Positions 1-8,431 of a stretch of 64,000 nucleotides of DNA are shown here, piece by piece. The notes under the pieces are model-generated. The model had not been told where the DNA came from and did not search any database. It saw only the letters and a program-made list of their open reading frames with translations. This stretch comes from Ensifer sp. Root278 (GTDB lineage Bacteria > Pseudomonadota > Alphaproteobacteria > Rhizobiales > Rhizobiaceae), in NCBI RefSeq assembly GCF_001429285.1, contig NZ_LMJJ01000043.1, forward strand, positions 457,046 to 521,045. Reading direction: 5' to 3'. Position 1 is the stretch's first letter, and the number at the start of each line of letters is the position of its first letter. A program made the translations under genes and the position numbers.

Positions 1-1101
1 CGGCTCTTTGCGGAAAAATGGTGGAAACGGGTAGGATGGGGCGCGCCGACATCGGTCGCCCTGCATCTCATCGTCGTTTTTCTGCTGTTGTTCGATCTGC
101 CGCTCGAACTGCCGAAACCTCCGAAAGAGCAGACCGTCAACGTTGAGCTCGTTCCTCCCCCTGAGGCGAAGGAGGAGAAAAAGGCCGAACAGAAGAAGGC
201 AGGGCCGAAAAAGGGCGAAGAGAAGAAGGCCGAGCAACCGAAGCCGCAAGCCAAGCCCAAGCCCCAACCGAAGCCAGAGCCGAAGTCGAAGCCGGAACCC
301 AGGCCGGCGCAGCAGTTACCGCAGTCCTTCGCCTCCGCCATGGCCAAGACCAAGCAGGACAACAAGGAGGCCGAGCTGCCGCCGGCTGCACGGGACACGG
401 TAAAAAAGACCGAAACGTCCGAGCCGGCAAAGGCGGTGGACGACAAGGCAAAGCCAGCGGACGAGCCGCCAAAGGTGCCCCCGGCGGAGAAGAAGGAACC
501 GGTGAAAGAGCCGAAACCCCTGTCGGCTCTGGCTGTGCCCGCAAAGTCATCCGAGAACGCCACACAGAAGGCGGATGAAAAAGCCGCCTCGACGGTGGCC
601 GAGGCGAAGCCTGAGCCAAAAGAAACGCCTCAGGCCAAGCCGCAGGAGGTCAAGTCGGAACAGGAGACCGCAAAGGCAAAGCCGGCCGATGCTGCGGCAA
701 AGGTCGAACTCAAGCCGGTTCCGAGCAAGATGACCGAAGCAAAAGAACTGTACTCGGCAAAGTCGATTGCTGACCCGCGGGTGAAACAGGCGCTGATCAA
801 CCTGCCGGTCAAGAGGCGCATCCTGCAACTGTGCAATCTCGAGGCGCTGGAGCAGATCCGCAGCCAACGACCGGATACCCCGCCGGAAGGGCTGGTGCCC
901 TTCGGACCGAAAGGCGGCTTCATCTCGAAGAACCGGATGGACGCGAGCGGCGGAGCCTATCAGAGCAAAGCGAATTGGTACGACGTCGATTTCAAATGCG
1001 TCGTCAATGAAGAGGCGACAGAAGTGACCTCCTTCAGCATCGCCATTGGCGACGCGGTGCCGAAGACAAGCTGGAGGGAGCGTCGTCTTCCCGGGAACTG
1101 A
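1..1101 (+). CDS. DUF930 domain protein with Pro/Lys/Glu-rich linker (5' end outside window)
   Basis: The reading frame is open at the left edge and stops at TGA 1099-1101, giving 366 visible residues. Residues about 18-34 form one hydrophobic segment, consistent with an N-terminal membrane anchor. A long low-complexity region rich in Pro, Lys and Glu follows (about residues 40-265), like the periplasm-spanning linkers of TonB and TolA. The last ~100 residues are a folded domain with two Cys (near CNLEAL and FKCVV), which I place in DUF930. The family is known from rhizobia without an assigned reaction. The inference is an inner-membrane-anchored periplasmic protein. The start codon is not in the window. 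No function should be assigned beyond topology. Confidence 0.7.
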   Translation, partial: RLFAEKWWKRVGWGAPTSVALHLIVVFLLLFDLPLELPKPPKEQTVNVELVPPPEAKEEKKAEQKKAGPKKGEEKKAEQPKPQAKPKPQPKPEPKSKPEPRPAQQLPQSFASAMAKTKQDNKEAELPPAARDTVKKTETSEPAKAVDDKAKPADEPPKVPPAEKKEPVKEPKPLSALAVPAKSSENATQKADEKAASTVAEAKPEPKETPQAKPQEVKSEQETAKAKPADAAAKVELKPVPSKMTEAKELYSAKSIADPRVKQALINLPVKRRILQLCNLEALEQIRSQRPDTPPEGLVPFGPKGGFISKNRMDASGGAYQSKANWYDVDFKCVVNEEATEVTSFSIAIGDAVPKTSWRERRLPGN

Positions 1102-1204
1102 TACTCCAGAGCGGATCCGGATGTTGACTTTTCTTGCCTGCCGAACCCCTTAAGGCCCGGCAGGCGCAGGTGCGAGTTGCCACTCCCGCCCTGATCTTGG
1201 TCGG

Positions 1205-2407
1205 CTACTCCGCAGCCTGCAGCGTCCGTTCGCGATAGACGGAGACCAGCGACGTGCCGAGCATTGCTGCGACCGCGGCGAAAAGGAAGACGCCTGCGGG
1301 TCCCTGAAGTTCGACGAGAAGGCCGCCGAGGATCGCGCCTGTGGAAATGGCGATCTGGAACGTCGTGAGCGTTGCTGCTCCCGCACCTTCGGCCTCGTCG
1401 CCGGCGGCGCGGCTCAGGAACGATTGCACACTGACCGGCAGCGCGCCGAACGCGAAGCCCCAGGCGGCCGTGGCAACAATGGCGACGGCGGGCAGTACGC
1501 CGGCAAGCGCCAGCGTCAGAGTGGTGACAGCGACGCCGGCTGCGGCCGACATCATCGACAGCCGCGTGCTGCGCTCGGCCAGGAACCCGCCGGCAATATT
1601 GCCGAAGAATCCGCCGATACCGAAGGCGAGCAGGATCGCCGTGATCGCCTCGACACCGAACTGCGGCACCTGCTCAAGGAACGGGCGAACATAGGTGAAG
1701 CCGGCAAAGTGACCCGTGACGACCAAGAGGATCGTCGCAAGGCCGAGCCGGATCGCCGGACGCTTCAGTACGTTGAGGATCGTGTTGAGGCCGGTCGTCC
1801 CGACAGGCGGAAGGCGGGGAACCGTCAGCGCCTGCACGATGAAGGTGACGATGCCGACGCCGGCAGCGAGCAGGAAGGCATAACGCCAGCCGAGCGTCGC
1901 GCCGATCCAGGCGCCGACCGGGGCCGCGCAGACCGTCGCGATCGACACACCCGACATGATGATCGCCATCGCCCGCGGCATCAGCCGGGCGGGAACGAGC
2001 CGCATGGCGAGCGCCAGCGACAGCGCCCAGAAGCCGCCGAGCCCGATGCCGAGCAGCAAGCGCGCGACAAGCAGCATCGGAAGACTTGAGGCAAAACCAG
2101 CGATCAGGCTCGAAATCACCAGAAGGGCGGTCAGGGTCAGAAGGACGTTCCGCCGGTCGAAGCGCCCGGTGTAGACGACGATCGCCGGACCGGCGATGGC
2201 CGCGACGACGGCCGTGGTGGTGACCGACTGACCGGCCGCGCCGACGGTGACGCCGAGATCGGCGGACATCGGCGTCAGAAGACTTGCCGGCAGAAATTCC
2301 GCCGTGACCAAGCCAAAAACCCCAAGCGACAGGGACACGACGGCCGCCCACAAGGGCTTTTCTCGCTCATCCGCATGTCCCGTGGGCTTGGCGACAATAC
2401 CATCCAT
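1205..2407 (-). CDS. MFS exporter, DHA1 (AraJ/NepI-like) family
   Basis: A 400-residue, 12-helix major facilitator protein of the drug:H+ antiporter-1 group, related to AraJ and the purine nucleoside exporter NepI. The first helix with TAEFLPASLLTPMSADLG is typical of this group, and the motif around YTGRFDRRNVLL is the loop 2-3 signature. Role: proton-coupled efflux of a small molecule across the inner membrane; substrate unknown. Three in-frame ATGs lie at 2422, 2416 and 2407. The last is preferred because a GGAG lies 9 bases upstream, while the others have no spaced ribosome site. It is divergent from the AraC regulator at 2516, with an operator-like inverted repeat between them, so local regulation is likely. 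Confidence 0.85.
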   Translation of the reverse strand: MDGIVAKPTGHADEREKPLWAAVVSLSLGVFGLVTAEFLPASLLTPMSADLGVTVGAAGQSVTTTAVVAAIAGPAIVVYTGRFDRRNVLLTLTALLVISSLIAGFASSLPMLLVARLLLGIGLGGFWALSLALAMRLVPARLMPRAMAIIMSGVSIATVCAAPVGAWIGATLGWRYAFLLAAGVGIVTFIVQALTVPRLPPVGTTGLNTILNVLKRPAIRLGLATILLVVTGHFAGFTYVRPFLEQVPQFGVEAITAILLAFGIGGFFGNIAGGFLAERSTRLSMMSAAAGVAVTTLTLALAGVLPAVAIVATAAWGFAFGALPVSVQSFLSRAAGDEAEGAGAATLTTFQIAISTGAILGGLLVELQGPAGVFLFAAVAAMLGTSLVSVYRERTLQAAE

Positions 2408-2453
2408 GACTTTCATCTCCATTGCATGTGGCGATGAAAATATGCATGGCGTG

Positions 2454-2480
2454 TTGGAGTTTCTATGCTAGAAAATCCAA
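2454..2480. promoter_or_regulatory. Operator-like inverted repeat between MFS and araC-type genes
   Basis: Arms TTGGAGTTTCT (2454-2464) and AGAAAATCCAA (2470-2480) pair at 10 of 11 positions around a 5-base centre. The sequence ATCCAAA also recurs as a direct repeat at about 2475 and 2496, 21 bases apart, the spacing usual for tandem AraC-type half-sites. The location between two divergent starts suggests the AraC regulator binds here. This is inferred from sequence only. Confidence 0.55.
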
Positions 2481-2515
2481 AACACTGTGCCGATTATCCA
2501 AAGATGGGATGAGAG

Positions 2516-3454
2516 ATGAGCGATGCGCTAACCGAGATTCTGCGCGGCCTGAGGCTCGACGGAGTGGAATATGGGCGTTGCCAGCCCTGTGCGCCATGGG
2601 CAACCTCCTATCCCGCGCAGGAACCTGCGCGTTTTCATTTTCTCGCATCCGGTTCCGCCCATCTGCAAACGCCCGACGGCGCCTGGATGGAGCTGACGCC
2701 GGGCGATGCCGTGTTGCTGCCGCGGGGCGACGCGCATGTGCTTGCCAGCAAGCCGGGGCTGCCGGCGATCTCGATCCGCGATCTGCCGAAACGGCAGCTT
2801 TGCGACGGCATCGTCGATGTGCAATGTCCCAATTCGGACAGCCAGAACCTTCTGTTCTTCGCGGTCATGCAGTTCAACGTCGACCGACTGCATCCTCTCC
2901 TCCAGCTGATGCCGTCCGTCATGCGCACGAGCGATCTCGCGTCGAGCGAACCGTCGATCCCATCGCTGCTCGACACCATGACGCGCGAGGCGGCGATGCA
3001 GCGCGTAGGTTCCGGCGGCATCCTGGCGCGGCTTGCCGACGTGCTGACCGCAACGATCATCCGTGCTTGGGTAGAACATGGCTGCGGCACCGCGACCGGC
3101 TGGCTGGCCGCGGTCCGCCATCCGGAGGTCGGTCGCGTTCTTGCCGCCATCCATCTCGATCCGACCAAGGACTGGTCGGTGCCGGAACTGGCAAAGCTCA
3201 TGGGCGCATCGCGCTCGGGTTTTGCCCAGCGCTTTGCCGATACGGTCGGCGAGACGCCCGCCCGTTATGTGGCGCGCATGCGCATGCACCAGGCGCATCA
3301 GTGGCTGCGCGAAGGAAAGCGCGTGGCCCATGTCGCCAACCGGCTCGGCTATGATTCCGAGGCCTCGTTCAGCCGCGCCTTCCGCAAGATCATGGGTGCG
3401 CCGCCAAGTCATTCCCGGAGCCTGACGTCGCCTCCGGATCATCTGGCGTCCTGA
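2516..3454 (+). CDS. AraC-family regulator with cupin-type N-terminal domain
   Basis: 312 residues. The N-terminal ~190 residues form an AraC-binding cupin domain (LTPGDAVLLPRGDAHVL is the cupin strand motif). Two helix-turn-helix motifs occupy about residues 205-300 (VPELAKLMGASRSGFAQRF and VAHVANRLGYDSEASFSRAF). Cytoplasmic transcription regulator, probably sensing a small ligand through the cupin. It is divergent from an MFS exporter with a 27-base inverted repeat in between, so control of that exporter and of itself is the likeliest role. The start ATG follows GGGATGAGAG. Length and domain order are normal for the family. Confidence 0.88.
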   Translation: MSDALTEILRGLRLDGVEYGRCQPCAPWATSYPAQEPARFHFLASGSAHLQTPDGAWMELTPGDAVLLPRGDAHVLASKPGLPAISIRDLPKRQLCDGIVDVQCPNSDSQNLLFFAVMQFNVDRLHPLLQLMPSVMRTSDLASSEPSIPSLLDTMTREAAMQRVGSGGILARLADVLTATIIRAWVEHGCGTATGWLAAVRHPEVGRVLAAIHLDPTKDWSVPELAKLMGASRSGFAQRFADTVGETPARYVARMRMHQAHQWLREGKRVAHVANRLGYDSEASFSRAFRKIMGAPPSHSRSLTSPPDHLAS

Positions 3455-3562
3455 CCTGCCGGGCTGCATTGTCTCAGAACTTGACGGCGCGATCGGCCCT
3501 TGCGCCATGATCCGTCGATGTATCCGCCGGCGTTGCAGGCTACTCATGAAACTATTCCATTT

Positions 3563-3591
3563 TTGAGATGCCGTTTTGCCAACGATAAAGG
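3563..3591 (+). promoter_or_regulatory. Candidate sigma-70 promoter for the P1 peptidase gene
   Basis: TTGAGA at 3563-3568 and TAAAGG at 3586-3591 are separated by 17 bases, about 55 bases before the first ATG of the P1 peptidase. The -35 is good and the -10 is moderate. A short hairpin (CGAAAC/GTTTCG) lies at about 3606-3621 in the leader. Confidence 0.3.
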
Positions 3592-3645
3592 TAGGGTGCC
3601 CCGCGACGAAACGTCTGTTTCGCGATCGGGTCGACGGGCAAGGAA

Positions 3646-4716
3646 ATGACGGAAAAAATGGTAGATATCAAATGCTTGCGACTTCGGGACCTCGGCTTCC
3701 GGCCGGGCGTCTATGAACCCGGCCCGTTGAATGCCATTACCGATGTCGAGGGCGTCGCGGTCGGTCATGCCACCGTCGTCGAGGGGGATCGCATCCGCAC
3801 CGGCGCGACCGCCATCCTGCCGCATGGCGGCAACCTGTTTCAGGACAAGGTGCCCGCAGCGCTTGCGGTGCTCAACGGCTTTGGCAAGTTCGCAGGATCC
3901 ACCCAGGTCGAGGAGCTAGGTGAGCTGGAAACGCCCGTCGTTCTCACCAATACGCTCGCGACCGGCCGGGCCATCGAGGCAATCAACCGCTGGACCCTGG
4001 CGCAACCCGGCAACGAGAAGGTCGTGTCGCTGAACGCTGTCGTCGGCGAGACCAACGATTCCCGTCTCAACGACATTCGCGCCGGCCGCCCGACCATCGA
4101 CGAGATCGGTGCAGCCCTCGCCGCCGCGAAGACTGGTGCCGTGGAGGAGGGGGCTGTCGGCGCCGGTGCCGGCACGGTGGCCTTTGGCCTCAAGGGTGGC
4201 ATCGGGACCAGTTCGCGCCGCGTCAAGGCGGCCGGGGAAATCTTCACGCTCGGGGTGCTCGTTCAATCCAACTATGGCGGGCGGCTCACCGTCTGCGGTC
4301 GTGCCTATGATGCGCCGGCGGCACACGACCGGGATGGATCCATCGTCATCGTAATCGCCACCGACGCGCCGCTCTCCGCGCGCAATCTCAAGCGTCTCGC
4401 CGAGCGCGGCTTTGGCGGCCTTGCCCGCACTGGGGCAGCACTCAGCAACGGCTCCGGCGACTATGCGCTTGCCTTCTCGACGGCGCCATCCGTTCGTCGA
4501 ACGAAGGCACGGCGGGCAGCGATTGCGGATTACCCGGACCTTCCGAACGACCTGATGTCGCCGCTCTTCGAGGCGGCCATCGGGGCAACCGAGGAGGCCA
4601 TCCTCAATTCGCTGACCATGGCGCGAACGACGCACGGCTTCAACGCCGCGAACGGCAAGCCAAGCACGGTCGAAGCGATCTCGCTCGAAAGGCTTCGCGC
4701 CCTGAGCGAGCCGTGA
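3646..4716 (+). CDS. P1 (S58) family aminopeptidase, DmpA-like
   Basis: 356 residues of the self-processing P1/S58 family, whose best known member DmpA of Ochrobactrum is an L-aminopeptidase/D-esterase. Family blocks are visible in order: GVAVGHATV (~37), VVGETNDSRLNDIRAG (~132-147), GLKGGIGTSSR (~181-191) and GSIVIVIATDAPLS (~231-244). The family cleaves itself at the Gly-Ser of the last block, so Ser232 is the predicted nucleophile and new N-terminus. AAGGAA lies only two bases before ATG 3646; ATG 3658 is an alternative start with better spacing. It is followed by a D-amino-acid transaminase, so its products are probably D-amino acids or amino acids from odd peptides. Confidence 0.88.
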   Translation: MTEKMVDIKCLRLRDLGFRPGVYEPGPLNAITDVEGVAVGHATVVEGDRIRTGATAILPHGGNLFQDKVPAALAVLNGFGKFAGSTQVEELGELETPVVLTNTLATGRAIEAINRWTLAQPGNEKVVSLNAVVGETNDSRLNDIRAGRPTIDEIGAALAAAKTGAVEEGAVGAGAGTVAFGLKGGIGTSSRRVKAAGEIFTLGVLVQSNYGGRLTVCGRAYDAPAAHDRDGSIVIVIATDAPLSARNLKRLAERGFGGLARTGAALSNGSGDYALAFSTAPSVRRTKARRAAIADYPDLPNDLMSPLFEAAIGATEEAILNSLTMARTTHGFNAANGKPSTVEAISLERLRALSEP

Positions 4717-4788
4717 TCATTGCGCCTGGATCGCGAGCGGTGTGGCGATCCACGGCTGCACACCAAACCTAACTCTTACGGAGCCCCC

Positions 4789-5655
4789 ATGCCCCAGCTG
4801 CCCATTCGTACAGTCTATCTCAACGGCGAGTTTCTGCCGGAGAACGAGGCGCGCCTCTCAATCTTCGATCGCGGCTTCCTCTTCGGCGATGGCATCTATG
4901 AGGTGACCGCTGTTCTTGACGGCAAGCTGATCGACAGCGCGCCGCATATGGCCCGGTTGGAACGCTCGGCGCGTGAAATCGATGTGCCGCTGCCGGTGTC
5001 GACCGAGGAGATCGTCGCGATTGAAAAGCGGCTGGTGCGAGACAACGATCTTGTCGAAGGCATCGTCTACCTCCAGCTCACCCGCGGCGCCGAAGACCGG
5101 AACTTCCTGTTCTCGGAGGATATCAAGCCGACGCTACTGCTCTTCACCCAGGAGAAGACACTGGTGGGCGTCGCTGCGACGGAGAAAGGCCTTTCGATCA
5201 AGACCGTGCCCGACCAGCGCTGGGCACGCCGCGACATCAAGAGCGTGTGCCTGCTGCCGCAGGTGATCGCCAAGCGCATCGCCAAGGCCGAAGGCTGCGA
5301 CGAGGCCTGGATGATCGAAGACGGCTTTGTCACCGAAGGCGCTTCCTCCACCGCCTATATCATCACCGAGGACAATCGCATCGTCACCCGCGGCAACAGC
5401 CAGGCGACATTGCCCGGTTGCACGCGGCTTGCCGCACTGGCGCTGGCGCGCGAGCAGGGGCTGACGCTAGAAGAACGGCCCTTCACGCTCGACGAGGCGC
5501 TGAGCGCCCGCGAAGCCTGCCTGACCAGCGCCTCGAATTTCGTCGCACCGATCACCCGGATCGACGGCAAGCCTGTTGGCTCCGGCGCACCGGGCCCGAT
5601 CGTCAAGCGCTTGCGTGAACTCTATCTGGAACACGCACGGCGGACGGCGATCTAG
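4789..5655 (+). CDS. dat: D-amino-acid transaminase (class IV PLP enzyme)
   Basis: 288 residues of the fold-type IV aminotransferase family. The enzyme moves the amino group of D-amino acids (D-Ala and others) to a 2-oxo acid with pyridoxal phosphate. Family marks: FDRGFLFGDGIYEV (~26-39), RRDIKSVCLLPQV with Lys151 as the predicted Schiff-base lysine, and EDGFVTEGASSTAY (~177-190) with the conserved Glu. The DIKS-LLP context matches D-amino-acid rather than branched-chain enzymes. ATG 4789 is chosen over an upstream frame extension because ACGGAG lies 5 bases before it and the protein then has normal length. Probably co-transcribed with the P1 peptidase, 72 bases upstream. Confidence 0.85.
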   Translation: MPQLPIRTVYLNGEFLPENEARLSIFDRGFLFGDGIYEVTAVLDGKLIDSAPHMARLERSAREIDVPLPVSTEEIVAIEKRLVRDNDLVEGIVYLQLTRGAEDRNFLFSEDIKPTLLLFTQEKTLVGVAATEKGLSIKTVPDQRWARRDIKSVCLLPQVIAKRIAKAEGCDEAWMIEDGFVTEGASSTAYIITEDNRIVTRGNSQATLPGCTRLAALALAREQGLTLEERPFTLDEALSAREACLTSASNFVAPITRIDGKPVGSGAPGPIVKRLRELYLEHARRTAI

Positions 5656-5678
5656 GTGGCGCGGTGCTGGGCTATCGC

Positions 5679-6578
5679 CTAGGCGGTGGCCTCAAGGCTC
5701 TGCCAGACACGCCCGACGATCGGGCGGCGGTTCTCCCTGGCGCGATAGAGGCGGATTTCGACGCTGACGTCCCAGCGAGGCTCGGCTGCCCGGACCAGGG
5801 AGCCGCTTGCCAATTCGTCCGTCATCAGGCTCTCGGGAACCCAGGCGATGCCCCAGCCGGCTTCGGCCATGGCTTTCAATCCCACGGACATGCTGCCTTC
5901 GTGCACCCTTTGCGCCGGCGGCAAATTGGGACTGATCAGCTCGTCGAGGAGTTGGCCGAAGAAGGACGACTTCTCGTAGCTCAGATGCGGGAAGGGTTTC
6001 GCCCCGCCTTCGAGCAGGTGCTTTGGCGCACCTGTTTTGTTTGCGGCCGAGACGGGAAGGATGCGCTCGTGTCCCAGCACACGATGCTCGAAGGCCTGTG
6101 GGTCGAGCAGGTGCGGAACCTGGGTGTGGGCGTAGGTGAGCAGGAAGTCGCATTCGCCGTCGACGAGCGAGTTGAGGTTTTCCTCCATGCTGCCGGAATC
6201 CGGACGAAGCCGCGAAAACAGCGGTCCGACCCTGGCATTGATGCGGGTCATCCACTGCGGAAAGAAGGTGAAGGAGAGCGTGTGCAACGCCGTCAGCGTA
6301 ATCGTTCGGGCGTCGGACCCTTCCTCTAACCGCAGGTCGCGGCGGGTCTGGTAGAGTTGCTTCAGCGTCGCCTGTGCCACGGGAACGAATTTCGCACCCG
6401 CCTCAGTCAAACGCGAAGGATAGGTCGCCCGATCGACCAGCGTTGCCCCCAGCCACGCTTCCAATTGTCTTATGCGGCGGCTGAAGGCCGACTGCGTCAC
6501 GTGGCGCTCGTCCGCCGCCTTGGAAAAATTCAGCGTGTTGGCGAGCGCCAGAAAGTCCTCAAGCCATTTGATTTCCAC
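5679..6578 (-). CDS. LysR-family regulator
   Basis: 299 residues from GTG 6578, which has GGGAG seven bases upstream and places the helix-turn-helix (IKWLEDFLALANTLNFSKAA) at the N-terminus as usual. A longer frame to 6614 exists but lacks a ribosome site. The winged helix spans about residues 1-60 and the effector-binding domain about 85-299. It sits inside the peptidase cluster, between the D-amino-acid transaminase and the D-aminopeptidase, on the minus strand. It is therefore the natural candidate regulator of the neighbouring genes, responding perhaps to a D-amino acid or peptide. The effector is not deducible from sequence. Confidence 0.85.
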   Translation of the reverse strand: MEIKWLEDFLALANTLNFSKAADERHVTQSAFSRRIRQLEAWLGATLVDRATYPSRLTEAGAKFVPVAQATLKQLYQTRRDLRLEEGSDARTITLTALHTLSFTFFPQWMTRINARVGPLFSRLRPDSGSMEENLNSLVDGECDFLLTYAHTQVPHLLDPQAFEHRVLGHERILPVSAANKTGAPKHLLEGGAKPFPHLSYEKSSFFGQLLDELISPNLPPAQRVHEGSMSVGLKAMAEAGWGIAWVPESLMTDELASGSLVRAAEPRWDVSVEIRLYRARENRRPIVGRVWQSLEATA

Positions 6579-6666
6579 TGACGCGCTCCCGTAAAGCTCG
6601 GCTCCCGCCGTCATCTGCGGCGAGAAAGCCTCCTTTTAGGCGGTGCGGCAGCGCCATCAAGAAAAA

Positions 6667-8193
6667 TCAGCCGCGCCGATGGTACTCGATCATCCGGGCG
6701 CGGCTTGTCACCAGTTCGAGACGGTCAGGCCCAAGCAGATGCAGGCAGATGCGCTTCACCCATGGACCGTCGTTCAATGTGAACAGGAAGCGGTCGTTTC
6801 CGAGTGCGGTCAGTGCAAGGGCCTGACGCGTCGGACCGATGCCCATCAACACCGTACCTTTATCGACCGTGAATTCCGCGTCTTCGTTCGAGCGCCAGAC
6901 GCCGCAGAGCGAGGCGGGAACGGGCTCTTCGGTCTTTGCCGGGAGGAAACGTCTAGCAGCATGACCGACCTCGCCGACTAGAGCGGCACCATCACGGTGA
7001 ATCCTTAGGGGTGACGAGGCAGAGCGCGACGAGACCCAGCCTTCGCCGTCGTCATGGAGCGTCTCGTCGGCATCGAGATAGGTGCAGGTGCTGCCCTTGA
7101 TCTCGATCCACCAGGGGCCGGTCTCCGTCACATAGAGACCGTCGCCGAAATCGGTCACGGGAGCCGGCAGCGTGAGCCCGGTGAGCGCTGCCATGCTTTC
7201 GAGCGCGATCTTGTAACCGTTGGTATCTTCGCGGTTGGAAACGACGACGAAGCCGGCGCGCGTTTCGGGATCGAGCAGGAAATAGGTCTTGTAGCCGGGG
7301 TGTGAGCCGCCGTGGCCGACGAATTCACGCGGGCCGAGCCAGGACTTGCGCAGGCCCAGGCCGTAACCCGTCGGTCGCCCGTCGGCAAGAAACCGGGTCG
7401 CCTGCAATTTCTGCAGAAGACCGGCGAAGCGACCTTCGTCGCCGAGCAGGGCCTGTAGCCAGGTGGCGAGCGCCCGGGCGCTGCCGGTCAGGCTGCCCGA
7501 CGCGGAAATGTGCAGACCGGCGGCGGAAAGCTGCCAGCTTTTGCCCGAATGCCAATAGCCGGGAACGAGGTCCTCCACCGGGTCGTTCCAGACGTCCGGC
7601 GCCTTCAGCGCGATGCCGAGCGGCGTTGAGATCTCGCGCTGGACGAAATCGTCGAAACCGAATCCCTTGCGCCCCAACGCCGCTTCGACGAGGCGGTAGC
7701 CGGTGTTCGAATAGGAGACCTCGGTGCCTGCCGCGAAGTTCAGCCGCTCAAGGCGCGAAATGTAATCGAGCAGCGCTCCGGCCTTGGTTTCCGTATAGAC
7801 GGAAAGGCCAAGCAACGACAGGCATTCGCGGGTATCCGGCAGGCCGCCGCTCATGTCGAGCGCCTGTCCAACCGTCACTTCGGCAAGCGGCGAACGCAAT
7901 TCCGGAAGGTGTTGGCCGAGCGGATCGTCGAGGCCTATCAGATCGCTGTGCGCGAGCACCATTGCCGAAAAGACGTGTTTGGTGAGGGATGCATAACGCA
8001 CGACGCTGTCGACCGCGAACGGCGCAAACGTGGCGAGGCTCTCGACGCCGGCCGCATGCGAAAAGCAGATTCCGGATCCGTCGAAACCGATGACGGCGCC
8101 GCCCGGCTCGTCCGCCGCCCATTGTGCGGTCAGGCGTCTCGCTGTTGCTTCGGCGGCTTGCCAATCCAGCGATGCCGGCTTCGTCATGTCCAT
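6667..8193 (-). CDS. D-aminopeptidase (DAP-type, serine beta-lactamase fold, family S12)
   Basis: 508 residues, near the ~520 of Ochrobactrum D-aminopeptidase. The N-terminal ~330 residues are a penicillin-recognising domain: nucleophile motif SLTK (Ser69-Lys72), YSN (161-163), and HGG (293-295) in the place of KTG, as in DAP. The last ~170 residues are beta-rich, matching the two C-terminal barrel domains of DAP that shape its substrate pocket. The predicted reaction is release of an N-terminal D-amino acid from peptides or amides. No signal peptide is evident, so it is probably cytoplasmic. It lies downstream of no other minus-strand gene and is divergent from the M19 dipeptidase. Confidence 0.8.
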   Translation of the reverse strand: MDMTKPASLDWQAAEATARRLTAQWAADEPGGAVIGFDGSGICFSHAAGVESLATFAPFAVDSVVRYASLTKHVFSAMVLAHSDLIGLDDPLGQHLPELRSPLAEVTVGQALDMSGGLPDTRECLSLLGLSVYTETKAGALLDYISRLERLNFAAGTEVSYSNTGYRLVEAALGRKGFGFDDFVQREISTPLGIALKAPDVWNDPVEDLVPGYWHSGKSWQLSAAGLHISASGSLTGSARALATWLQALLGDEGRFAGLLQKLQATRFLADGRPTGYGLGLRKSWLGPREFVGHGGSHPGYKTYFLLDPETRAGFVVVSNREDTNGYKIALESMAALTGLTLPAPVTDFGDGLYVTETGPWWIEIKGSTCTYLDADETLHDDGEGWVSSRSASSPLRIHRDGAALVGEVGHAARRFLPAKTEEPVPASLCGVWRSNEDAEFTVDKGTVLMGIGPTRQALALTALGNDRFLFTLNDGPWVKRICLHLLGPDRLELVTSRARMIEYHRRG

Positions 8194-8314
8194 TCTCCGT
8201 CCTGTTCGCGGGGTGTTGCCGCGCGCGTTTTCTGACTAAGCACGACAGCCGCATGCGCTGCCAATTCCGATTCCGGCAGGGCCTATGCACGGTTTGCATT
8301 TGCCCGGCATGGCT

Positions 8315-8364
8315 GCATTGGGTTAGGGCGGCAGGGAAAAATGGTGCGGTTCCCGCACCCAATG
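8315..8364. repeat. Intergenic inverted repeat with two mutually exclusive stems
   Basis: CATTGGGT (8316-8323) can pair with ACCCAATG (8357-8364), or GGTGCGG (8343-8349) can pair with CCGCACC (8353-8359). The two stems share bases 8357-8359, so only one can form. The left half (TTGGGTTAGG then a GC-rich G tract) recurs with few changes at about 51306-51324 before the FGGY kinase gene. It lies in the 238-base gap between the D-aminopeptidase and M19 dipeptidase genes. Confidence 0.35.
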
Positions 8365-8431
8365 TCTATGGTCCGTCCGCGACTATCTATGAGTCGCGCA
8401 CAGGACAACAGGTTGAGAAGGCGATCCAGAA

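Noticed and set aside
1136..1165. GCCTGCCG/CGGCAGGC hairpin between the DUF930 and MFS genes as a terminator
   Set aside because: The 14-base loop and the absence of a T run on either strand make it a weak terminator candidate.
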